Assembly (NCBI GenBank): GCA_937121005.1 | Contig: CAKZKB010000611.1 | Coordinates: forward strand, 1-17,101 | From: an uncultured cyanobacterium | Lineage (GTDB): Bacteria > Cyanobacteriota > Cyanobacteriia > Cyanobacteriales > Geitlerinemataceae | Direction of reading: 5' to 3' | DNA: 17,101 nt | Shown here: positions 8,090 to 14,070 of the stretch, in pieces | Numbering within the stretch: the stretch's first letter is position 1 | Layout of the letters: each line of letters opens with the position of its first letter | Notes under the pieces: generated by a model | The model's database searches: none | The model's input: the letters and a program-made list of their open reading frames with translations, nothing else | What the model was told of the DNA's origin: nothing | Made by a program: the position numbers and the translations under genes

Positions 8090-8132
8090 GTTATAGCGCG
8101 AACCCGGCGATCGAAACTGGTACATAGATTAC
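8090..8132 (-). promoter_or_regulatory. Candidate promoter of the Amt-PP2C gene with near-miss NtcA motif
   Basis: On the minus strand TATAAC (8095-8090) is a plausible -10 box 79 nt before the GTG start. Upstream lies GTA-N7-TAC (8132-8120), one base shorter than the NtcA consensus GTA-N8-TAC and 24 nt from the -10. The -35 match is poor, as expected for an activated promoter. NtcA control would suit an ammonium-related gene, but the spacer is wrong, so this is a weak prediction. Confidence 0.25.
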
Positions 8133-8182
8133 TTATTGACCACTTATCGAAGGCTTTACCAAAACTTTATTGTTTCTGGAAG

Positions 8183-8214
8183 ATAAAAAAATATCCCCCT
8201 GCCAAGGGCGGGGG
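8183..8214 (-). terminator. Rho-independent terminator (minus strand)
   Basis: CCCCCTGCC and GGCGGGGG around AAG (8195-8214) form a stem of eight G-C pairs with one bulged base. On the minus strand it is followed directly by ATATTTTTTTATC. It would stop minus-strand transcription coming from 8220-9266 and insulate the Amt-PP2C promoter. Its shape also matches the right-end hairpin of IS200/IS605-type elements. Confidence 0.7.
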
Positions 8215-8461
8215 AAGGAAGTCGCCGCAGCGCCGTCTTACCTCAGTTTTCGACCTGTATAAACTAAGTGGGGACTGACTCGCACGAGTTTGAAGTTTCC
8301 GGGTACTGCGCCCGGTTTACTGCCACCCGCGCCGTTCGTTCCCTTATACGGTCGCTTGTAGATCGCAAAACAATGTCGGCAGTCACCAACGCCGTAGCGA
8401 ACTTCTTACTCCCTATTGTAGCGAGTTGGCTTCGGTCTGTCGAGGGGTCGCTGCGCTCCAA
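8195..8461 (-). mobile_element. Possible right-end/omega-RNA-like remnant of an IS200/IS605-type element
   Basis: On the minus strand this segment is compact and structured. It holds the hairpin CCGGGTACTGCGCCCGG (8299-8315), CTCGCACGAG (8279-8288), then AAACTGAGGTAAGACGGCG and the G/C hairpin with U-tract at 8195-8214. That order resembles cyanobacterial DNA found at the 3' end of tnpB genes, as I remember it. A 65-codon frame (8461-8264) ends in it but shows no recognisable TnpB motif such as the zinc ribbon or DRDxNA box. No transposase gene is present in the window. Treat it as a candidate remnant; an unrelated structured leader or small RNA is equally possible. Confidence 0.3.
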
Positions 8462-8553
8462 TTCAGAGTTCGTCTTAAAAAGTTCGGGGGGAAGAAAATC
8501 TACACCCCCGACTTTTCGCAGAATTCAGAGTTCAGAATTCAGAGTTCAGAATT
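8460..8553. repeat. Short repeats based on AATTCAGAGTTC
   Basis: Two perfect head-to-tail copies of GAATTCAGAGTTCA lie at 8521-8534 and 8535-8548, followed by a truncated GAATT. A further AATTCAGAGTTC is at 8460-8471. The single and the paired copies bracket the 50-bp hairpin repeat at 8471-8520, so that hairpin is flanked by 12-bp direct repeats (8460-8471 and 8522-8533). Confidence 0.75.
8471..8520 (-). repeat. 50-bp dispersed hairpin repeat, copy B
   Basis: Read on the minus strand this copy matches 4641-4690 at 45 of 50 positions. The arms AAAAAGTTCGGGGG (8477-8490) and CCCCCGACTTTT (8505-8516) form a strong stem with one bulge. It lies downstream of the second Uma2 gene, so it may also work as a terminator for that gene, although the T-run is part of the stem. 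Confidence 0.85.
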
Positions 8554-8576
8554 GAATCGGCACAGGGGCGGTACAA

Positions 8577-9266
8577 TTAACTACGAACTGGACTCTCGGG
8601 CGATCGCACTCGGCCATTCTTGTTGTTGGCCGGGATCTGTCGCCGCACCCAGGTACGGAACTCGCGCACCAAGTTGAGATAATTTTCGTCCATGGCCCGC
8701 GACAAAAACGGGGACAGGCGGCGCACTGCTAAATTGGGAAAGGCGAGGCTGCGGTTGCGCTCCACATAGATATCTTCTTCGAGATGGTACACTGCTAAGC
8801 GCCGGCCGTCGTAGCGCCACACTTCTAATACTCCCAGTTGCGCCATCACTTCCAGGCGGTTTTTCGACGATCGCGTTAAGTCCACTTCCACCACCAGATC
8901 CGGGGGCGGATCGCGATCGAGTTGCAGTTGACGCTTGCTAGGGATCGATCGCGGATGGCAAATATAGTAACTTTTATCGGGTTCGGTGCCGCAGCGATCG
9001 GGCAGTTGAAACGTCGTCGAACCCAACGGATAGTAGTCGATGTCGAATTCTTCGGCGATCGTCTCTACGAACTTGCCCAAGGTTTCTTTATACAATTCGT
9101 GTTCTGGCGATGGCACCATGATATCGAGGGTTCCCTGAAAGTAGGTCAGGCGCAGGCGGCGGTGGGGGCTGAGATCGTGCAGCAAGGCTTCGTAGGTTGA
9201 CCAGCGAACCCCCGTCAGGCGCATCGATTCGGTGATAGACAGCGAGGCGATCGCGATGGTACTCAT
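8577..9266 (-). CDS. Uma2 family (DUF820) nuclease-fold protein, second copy
   Basis: A 229-residue protein from the ATG at 9266, preceded by CGGAAG a few bases upstream. Blocks typical of this Uma2 branch are RWSTYEALLHDLSPHRRLRLTY, GTLDIMVPSPEHE, GTEPDKSYYI, and PPDLVVEVDLTRSSKNRLEV followed by LGVLEVWRYDG. It belongs to a different branch from the Uma2 product at 1923-2522: the Lys lies in RSSKNR instead of a YDRGDKF motif. The Asp and Glu of PDLVVEV and the Lys suggest an intact nuclease core. The basic tail after residue 205 (RTWVRRQIPANNKNGRVRSP) is longer than usual. Function in the cell is unknown. The upstream small ORF and NfeD-like gene share the strand but are separated by 116 bp. 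Confidence 0.87.
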   Translation of the reverse strand: MSTIAIASLSITESMRLTGVRWSTYEALLHDLSPHRRLRLTYFQGTLDIMVPSPEHELYKETLGKFVETIAEEFDIDYYPLGSTTFQLPDRCGTEPDKSYYICHPRSIPSKRQLQLDRDPPPDLVVEVDLTRSSKNRLEVMAQLGVLEVWRYDGRRLAVYHLEEDIYVERNRSLAFPNLAVRRLSPFLSRAMDENYLNLVREFRTWVRRQIPANNKNGRVRSPESPVRS

Positions 9267-9382
9267 AACTTCCGATCTCAGTAATTGCCCGTATGCCGAT
9301 TATAGACAACCGCGAGGGGAATTGACTGCTCCCGAGATCGACGGCACAATTTTGGCACGGCTTCGGCCCGGCGACATCCCCC

Positions 9383-9571
9383 CTAAAGCGGACAAGCAAA
9401 CCGGCCGTCCCTGTCCTTACAGTCTTCAATCTTGGAGTCCCGGACTCTATTTTTCAATCGTTTCTCGTCCGGCGAATGGGAGCGATCGCTACAGGAATTC
9501 AGAGCCATAACAGCTAAAATCAGAATGTTGATTGCAAACAGAACAAGAGAGCGCTCGCGATCGACGAACAT
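9383..9571 (-). CDS. Small hydrophobic hypothetical protein
   Basis: A 62-residue ORF begins at the ATG at 9571, 9 nt after GGAG. Residues 9-23 (LVLFAINILILAVMA) are hydrophobic and are followed by LNSC, a marginal lipobox; the remainder is charged (DRSHSPDEKRLKNRVRDSK). It might be a small lipoprotein or single-pass membrane protein. It lies 38 bp after the NfeD-like gene on the same strand and may share its transcript. I recognise no family, and no homologue evidence is available, so it may not be a real gene. Confidence 0.4.
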   Translation of the reverse strand: MFVDRERSLVLFAINILILAVMALNSCSDRSHSPDEKRLKNRVRDSKIEDCKDRDGRFACPL

Positions 9572-9609
9572 AGCGACAAGCTCCAAGATGGTTAGGTATT
9601 CGTTGTGGG

Positions 9610-9831
9610 TTAAAATCGACGGGTATCGATCGCGAAATCTTCGGGTCGTACCACCAAAACGATGCCTTGGCGATCGACAACGCGGACGAAGGTTCCCTCT
9701 GATAGCGCCACCTGACGATCGCAACGGGCCGGCCAGCAAGTGCCGCGAAAGCGCACTCTCCCTCGCTGTGGAGGGACGATGGTTTCGGTGACGATCGCTT
9801 CTCCTTCACTCTCGTTTCTCCAGTTGGACAT
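9610..9831 (-). CDS. NfeD-like OB-fold domain protein, stand-alone
   Basis: I start at the ATG at 9831, which has GAGG 8 nt upstream and gives 73 residues; a GTG at 9930 would place the promoter described at 9874-9903 inside the gene. The segment GRVRFRGTCWPARCD...LSEGTFVRVVDRQGIVLVV (about residues 24-61) matches the C-terminal OB-fold of NfeD proteins. NfeD proteins usually carry N-terminal membrane helices and act with membrane proteases or stomatin-type SPFH proteins; here these helices are absent, leaving a soluble domain. It may act in trans with a membrane partner encoded elsewhere. It is transcribed divergently from the NB-ARC operon. Confidence 0.72.
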   Translation of the reverse strand: MSNWRNESEGEAIVTETIVPPQRGRVRFRGTCWPARCDRQVALSEGTFVRVVDRQGIVLVVRPEDFAIDTRRF

Positions 9832-9873
9832 AACCCCGACCTCACGAAACAAGTTCTCACTTTGTATAGGAAA

Positions 9874-9903
9874 AGCATACTCACCCTCCCGGAAACTTGT
9901 CAA
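9874..9903 (-). promoter_or_regulatory. Sigma70-type promoter for the NfeD-like gene
   Basis: On the minus strand a perfect TTGACA (9903-9898) is followed after 18 nt by TATGCT (9879-9874). Transcription would start near 9867, giving a leader of about 36 nt to the ATG at 9831 and supporting that start codon. Confidence 0.55.
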
Positions 9904-9930
9904 CCACAGTACAAAAGTTTTTTTGTCCAC

Positions 9931-9959
9931 TTCCCAGGCAAACGCTCACAGAGTATAAT
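9931..9959 (+). promoter_or_regulatory. Sigma70-type promoter for the NB-ARC/kinase operon
   Basis: A perfect TATAAT (9954-9959) lies 17 nt after TTCCCA (9931-9936, 4 of 6 matches to the -35 consensus). Transcription would begin near 9966. AGGGAG (9977-9982) then lies 8 nt before the TTG start codon at 9991. It diverges from the NfeD promoter only about 30 bp away, so one regulator could affect both. Confidence 0.6.
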
Positions 9960-9990
9960 GTTGGGTGCGATCGATTAGGGAGCTAAAACT

Positions 9991-11577
9991 TTGGAAGCGC
10001 ACGTTCCTCAAGACTTTATCGCTGCCATTCTGTCAGAAAAAGGGGCCACGGCTGCCGAACGAGAAACGGCGCTTTTGGCCCTGGGCGGGCGATCGAATGC
10101 TGATATTGCCCGCGAGTTGGGCTTGTCGGACATCGCTGTTCGCAAGCGGTTGGGGGAAGTTTACAAAAAGTTAGAAATTGAGGGGAAAGGCCCCGGCAAA
10201 TTGAGTGCGCTGCAACACAAACTCGAACGCCTCTATCAAGGCCGAGGTCGCAGGTCGGGGGCGGGACGACCGCCAGGGCCTCATTTCGACGTTCCCCATA
10301 TCGATCCGATATGCGAACGCAGCGAGGATCTCGAGACCCTAGAACGGGCGATCGTCACCGAAGGTTGTCGCTGTCTGGCCCTAGTGGGGATGGCGGGCAC
10401 GGGCAAAACCACCCTATCGGTACAATTGGCACGTCGCTTGCGCGATCGCTTTGCGGGAGTGGCCTGGCGATCGCTGCGTCGCGCCCCGAGTTTAGAAGAA
10501 TTGCTGGCGGATCTGGCAGCATCGTTGTTTGACGATCCAGGGAACAAAAGCGACGATCGTCTTTCTCACTTTATCGATCGCCTGGGACAGCAGCCCTATT
10601 TGATAATCCTCGACGATTTTGAAACGATACTTCAAAGCGAGACTCTGGCCGGACAGTTCCGCGAGGGATACGAACCGTACCGGGAATGGCTGCATTGCAT
10701 GGTTCGGGGTCAGGAGAAAAGCTGTTTGGTGGTTGTCAGTGCGGAAACGCCGTCGGGTTTGACCGCCCTCAATGGTAACAAAGTGCGATCGATCTCCCCC
10801 AGTCGCGGCGAAAATGTAGTGCGGGCGCTGTTTGCCGATCGCCAAATCAATACCACCCCTCAAGAATGGAAAGAATTGTTCGATCGCTACGGGAACAATT
10901 TGCTCGCATTTAAGATGGCTGCTGCGGCGATATCGGAGTTTTTTGCTGGCAATACGGGCAGTTTCTTGAAAGCAACAGCAATATATTTTGACGAACATAC
11001 AAGTGGTAGTTTGCTCGACACTCAGTTCGATCGCTTGAGTGATGCGGAGGAAGAGGTGATGTATTGGCTGGCGATCGTGGGAGAACCAATGTCGATCGAC
11101 CAATTGCGCGATCGCAGTTTGCGGCCGCTATCAGTGTCCGCAACCATCAGCATTTTAGACTCTTTAGGACGGCGATCGCTCGTCGAGAAGGTTACTATGG
11201 CCGGGGAAGTGAAACTCACATTACAACCCTTAGTCGAAAAATACGTCCGCGATCGCTTAGCAAAAGAAATCGATCGAGAAATTCGCAATTTCTGGACACA
11301 CAAATCTCTAGATGATTTGAAATTGCTAAAAAATTATCAAATTTGGGATGTAGACTCGCAGATCCAAAACCAAGAGAATGGTTTACCTTCCGTAAGCCAA
11401 CAGGCGATCGCCGAGTTAAAAGGATTAGTTGTCAACAAAAATGTTAGCTATGGCGAGCTAATCGCGATCGTCGAGTCCATGGCTTCTCAACTTGACGGCC
11501 GAGACGCGATCGAAATCGGCTATGCAAAAACGAATATTAATGGTATTCTGGGGGAGTTAAGGGAGGTGTCGCCATGA
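9991..11577 (+). CDS. HTH-NB-ARC (STAND) ATPase regulator
   Basis: A 528-residue protein starting at TTG 9991 with AGGGAG 8 nt upstream. Residues 23-62 form a LuxR/sigma-like helix-turn-helix (RSNADIARELGLSDIAVRKR), followed by the EGKGPGKLSAL motif seen in cyanobacterial NB-ARC proteins. The NB-ARC ATPase follows: Walker A GMAGTGKTT (133-141), Walker B LIILDD (204-209), and a helical and winged-helix part up to about residue 425. STAND proteins normally end in WD40 or TPR sensor repeats; here only about 100 residues follow, with no repeats visible, so the sensor is short or supplied by a partner. The stop overlaps the kinase start (ATGA), suggesting translational coupling. A role as an ATP-switched regulator of this operon is inferred. 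Confidence 0.88.
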   Translation: MEAHVPQDFIAAILSEKGATAAERETALLALGGRSNADIARELGLSDIAVRKRLGEVYKKLEIEGKGPGKLSALQHKLERLYQGRGRRSGAGRPPGPHFDVPHIDPICERSEDLETLERAIVTEGCRCLALVGMAGTGKTTLSVQLARRLRDRFAGVAWRSLRRAPSLEELLADLAASLFDDPGNKSDDRLSHFIDRLGQQPYLIILDDFETILQSETLAGQFREGYEPYREWLHCMVRGQEKSCLVVVSAETPSGLTALNGNKVRSISPSRGENVVRALFADRQINTTPQEWKELFDRYGNNLLAFKMAAAAISEFFAGNTGSFLKATAIYFDEHTSGSLLDTQFDRLSDAEEEVMYWLAIVGEPMSIDQLRDRSLRPLSVSATISILDSLGRRSLVEKVTMAGEVKLTLQPLVEKYVRDRLAKEIDREIRNFWTHKSLDDLKLLKNYQIWDVDSQIQNQENGLPSVSQQAIAELKGLVVNKNVSYGELIAIVESMASQLDGRDAIEIGYAKTNINGILGELREVSP

Positions 11578-13274
11578 GTTACTGTATTAACCCTAAATGC
11601 TTCGGGCGCGAAAACTTCGACAGTGCCGACAAATGCCAGACCTGCGGGACTCCGCTTTTAATTAACAACCGCTACCGCATTGTTTGTCCGTTGCGCGAAC
11701 CCGATCCCGCCCATCCCACCGACTTATTTGAAGTTCGCGATTGGGGCTTAGAAGCGGAAGATTGGGGTGCGGTTAAGGTGATGAAAGTGCTCAAGTACAC
11801 CAACAATCCCGATTTGGTGCGCTTGTTTAAAAGAGAAGCTAGAACCTTGATGTGGTTGCGCGATCCGGGGATTCCCATGGTGGAACCGGATGGGTATTTT
11901 ACTGTCGCGATCGACAGGGGTAGCAAACTACTCCATTGTTTGGTGATGGAGAAAATCGAAGGTCAAGATTTAGACGATTGGATCGAACTCAACGGCCCGA
12001 TTTCACCTGATGAGGCGATCGCTTGGTTGAAGCAGTTAGTCCAGATTTTAGATCGCTTGCACGAACGCAGTTTGTTTCACCGCGATATCAAACCCTCTAA
12101 CTTAATTGTCCGCCCCAACGGTCAATTGGGGTTGGTCGATTTTGGCACAGTTGGCATTGAAGAGTCCCATAAAACAAAAGTCGGAACGGCGGGGTACGCT
12201 GCACCGGAACAGTTACTCGGAAACGGCGAAGCGCGATCGGACTTTTTCGCGCTAGGTCGCACGTTCGTTTACCTACTTTCTGGCGTACCGCCGATGAACT
12301 TTCCCGAACGAAAAAATGGCAAACTGTTATGGAAAACTAGCGTTCCTCATTTGCCAAAAGTCTTAGTTGATTTCGTCGATCGTCTCATGGAACCCATGCT
12401 GGAACGACGACCCAAAAATACGCAATTGCTACTCAAACAAGTTTATCGCTTAGAGCAGGATATCGATCTATTTGGTTTTACTTCTTGGTCTCAAGAACAG
12501 TGGAAACTTATTCAAAGTAGCTTGAAGTTCTTAGCAATTTTGGGAGTTAGTCTTACTGGACTCCGCTTTCCCTCGCCTGCCGTTTTTGCTTCATTTAGTT
12601 GTGTATATGAAGCAAAAGGATTGTCAGGGTGTTTTGAAAAAGTTGGCTACAGTCGAATGGTGCAGAAAAAAATCCATGAAGCAAACTTTTTTTTTAGATC
12701 GCAACTTCTTATTAGCCCAGGTTCTGGAAAAGCTCACTACAATTTAGGCTGGATTTGCGAAGAAGAAAAGCATTTTGCTTGTGCGGTCAAAAACTATAAT
12801 CAAGTTTTAGAAAAAGAAGAAAATGGAAAAAATGAAGATGATACAGCTGTTCCCTATGCGACTAGCAGTCTTGCCCGTCTAGAAATCTGGATTTATAAAG
12901 ATTTCGATCGCGCTATTTCACTGTTAGAATCAGAAATAAGCAGAACAGAACGCTTAAGAGATAGAGGCGAGCTAAGAATTAAAGCCTCTGCGATCTCGGC
13001 AATGTATAAAAATTTAGCCTGGGCTTATTTGGAAAAGGGAGATTATACTACTTCTCAAATTCAGTTAGAAAAGGCAATCGAGCTCAATCCAGAAAATGTT
13101 GCTGCTCACTGCTTATTAGCTCAAGCTGAAGAAGCCACAGGAAACAATATGGCGGCGTTACAATCTTGGGTGAACTGCTTGTCCTACCCTAGTCCTAATA
13201 ATCCAGAAGTTGGGGCTTGGCAGAGACGAGCTAAAGAACGGATCGATAATTCTAACAATTCTACTGGAGGATAA
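11574..13274 (+). CDS. Zinc-ribbon ('4-Cys') Ser/Thr protein kinase with C-terminal TPR region
   Basis: The 566-residue product starts at an ATG overlapping the previous stop, with AGGGAGG 6 nt before it. Cys4, Cys9, Cys21 and Cys24 form the N-terminal zinc ribbon of cyanobacterial 4-Cys kinases. The kinase domain spans about 33-295: Lys68 in AVKVMK, the HRDIKPSN catalytic loop (169-176), DFG (189-191) and AAPEQ (209-213). The glycine-rich loop is missing; that region reads PLREPDPAHPTDLFEV. A weakly hydrophobic segment (about 316-345) may cross the membrane. After it come TPR-like helices, for example AHYNLGWICEEEKHFACAVKNYN and AAHCLLAQAEEATGNN, which would then be extracytoplasmic. DNA after about 12480 is clearly more A/T-rich than the kinase part. 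Its substrates are unknown; the NB-ARC protein is an obvious candidate. Confidence 0.9.
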   Translation: MSYCINPKCFGRENFDSADKCQTCGTPLLINNRYRIVCPLREPDPAHPTDLFEVRDWGLEAEDWGAVKVMKVLKYTNNPDLVRLFKREARTLMWLRDPGIPMVEPDGYFTVAIDRGSKLLHCLVMEKIEGQDLDDWIELNGPISPDEAIAWLKQLVQILDRLHERSLFHRDIKPSNLIVRPNGQLGLVDFGTVGIEESHKTKVGTAGYAAPEQLLGNGEARSDFFALGRTFVYLLSGVPPMNFPERKNGKLLWKTSVPHLPKVLVDFVDRLMEPMLERRPKNTQLLLKQVYRLEQDIDLFGFTSWSQEQWKLIQSSLKFLAILGVSLTGLRFPSPAVFASFSCVYEAKGLSGCFEKVGYSRMVQKKIHEANFFFRSQLLISPGSGKAHYNLGWICEEEKHFACAVKNYNQVLEKEENGKNEDDTAVPYATSSLARLEIWIYKDFDRAISLLESEISRTERLRDRGELRIKASAISAMYKNLAWAYLEKGDYTTSQIQLEKAIELNPENVAAHCLLAQAEEATGNNMAALQSWVNCLSYPSPNNPEVGAWQRRAKERIDNSNNSTGG

Positions 13275-13279
13275 AAACG

Positions 13280-13768
13280 ATGAATTACAAAGTTCTTCAA
13301 TTACCACCCAAGTCAATCGCGATCGCCTTTGCACTACTTCTCATTCCCGTAGAAGTGGCGATCGCTGATAACAGTGAAATCTTTCGCCATCAAGTTTCAG
13401 GCTCCAATAGTGACCAAAAGTCAGATGATGACAAGGATGACGATTATATGGGGCCGCCTCGTGGAGACTGTCCCATTCTGATTGTCCCTTGTCCCACTTC
13501 TGAACAGGGAGCGATCGAAATGTCGATCGATCACCCCTTCTTTGAGTGGAATCCTGTTGAAGGTGCAACAGGATATGCAGTCAGCATTCACTCCAGCGAA
13601 GATCCCTCACTAATTGTCTGGCCAGAGAATGGGGAACCTCTTTCAATTGTAGATACCAAGCTGGTTTATCCTTCTAACCTCCCACCGGGTGAATATCTCT
13701 TTGTCGTTGAAGCGGCCGGTGTCGATCGTCCTCCTGACGAGGGTCGGTTTATTGTCGATGGTCAATAA
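13280..13768 (+). CDS. Secreted FN3-like domain protein
   Basis: A 162-residue protein whose ATG lies 9 nt after GGAGG and 5 bp after the kinase stop, so it belongs to the same operon. Residues 12-28 (IAIAFALLLIPVEVAIA) form a signal peptide, with cleavage before DNSE. An acidic stretch (SDQKSDDDKDDD) and a short Cys pair (GDCPILIVPCP) follow. Residues 88-158 resemble a fibronectin type III/Ig-like fold: FFEWNPVEGATGYAVSI ... LVYPSNLPPGEYLFVVEAAG. Similar modules occur in cyanobacterial secreted proteins encoded near kinases and adhesins. It could serve as an extracytoplasmic ligand or accessory protein for the kinase TPR region. That role is inferred from position only. Confidence 0.75.
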   Translation: MNYKVLQLPPKSIAIAFALLLIPVEVAIADNSEIFRHQVSGSNSDQKSDDDKDDDYMGPPRGDCPILIVPCPTSEQGAIEMSIDHPFFEWNPVEGATGYAVSIHSSEDPSLIVWPENGEPLSIVDTKLVYPSNLPPGEYLFVVEAAGVDRPPDEGRFIVDGQ

Positions 13769-14070
13769 CACTCCGCGATCGCTCCACTTGAAGTACCGCA
13801 CGCCAATCCCCCATTTTCCATGATTTTGTGTTATAGGGGAGTGTGTTTGAAGTGGGAATGTTAATTTTTGTAAAGAAGCGTTCCAACCGCCGTAAAAACA
13901 GGGCGAAATTGCAGATAGATAAATAGATGGGAAGGGGGTAAAAAAGGATCGTTTGCTGACTGAGACGATTTTTCCCCTTACCATATCGCATCTAAGACGC
14001 GCACACATCTATTAGTGGCAATCTAAGCCCTTGATGTGCGTCAGTCTACTTTCGATCGGGAACTCGTGCT
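13769..14070. other. 302-bp intergenic region before the TPS adhesin gene
   Basis: No convincing gene, terminator or consensus promoter is visible here. Two weak features occur: an imperfect inverted repeat at 13996-14009 and 14033-14042 (GACGCGCACACATC against GATGTGCGTC, needing a 4-nt bulge), and GGGA 13 nt before the adhesin ATG. The region may hold the adhesin promoter, but I cannot place it. Confidence 0.4.

Noticed and set aside
8264..8461. 65-codon minus-strand frame ending ...NSCESVPT
   Set aside because: No TnpB or other motif could be recognised in any of the three frames checked, so I did not call it a gene or pseudogene.
8521..8553. Possible CRISPR-like array
   Set aside because: The 14-bp units are directly adjacent with no spacers, and no cas genes are present.
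10492..11103. 203-codon minus-strand frame opposite the NB-ARC gene
   Set aside because: It is antisense to an intact conserved ATPase domain, with no start signal or recognisable domain.
13996..14042. Hairpin or riboswitch upstream of the adhesin gene
   Set aside because: The inverted repeat needs a 4-nt bulge and a 23-nt loop and has no conserved core that I recognise.
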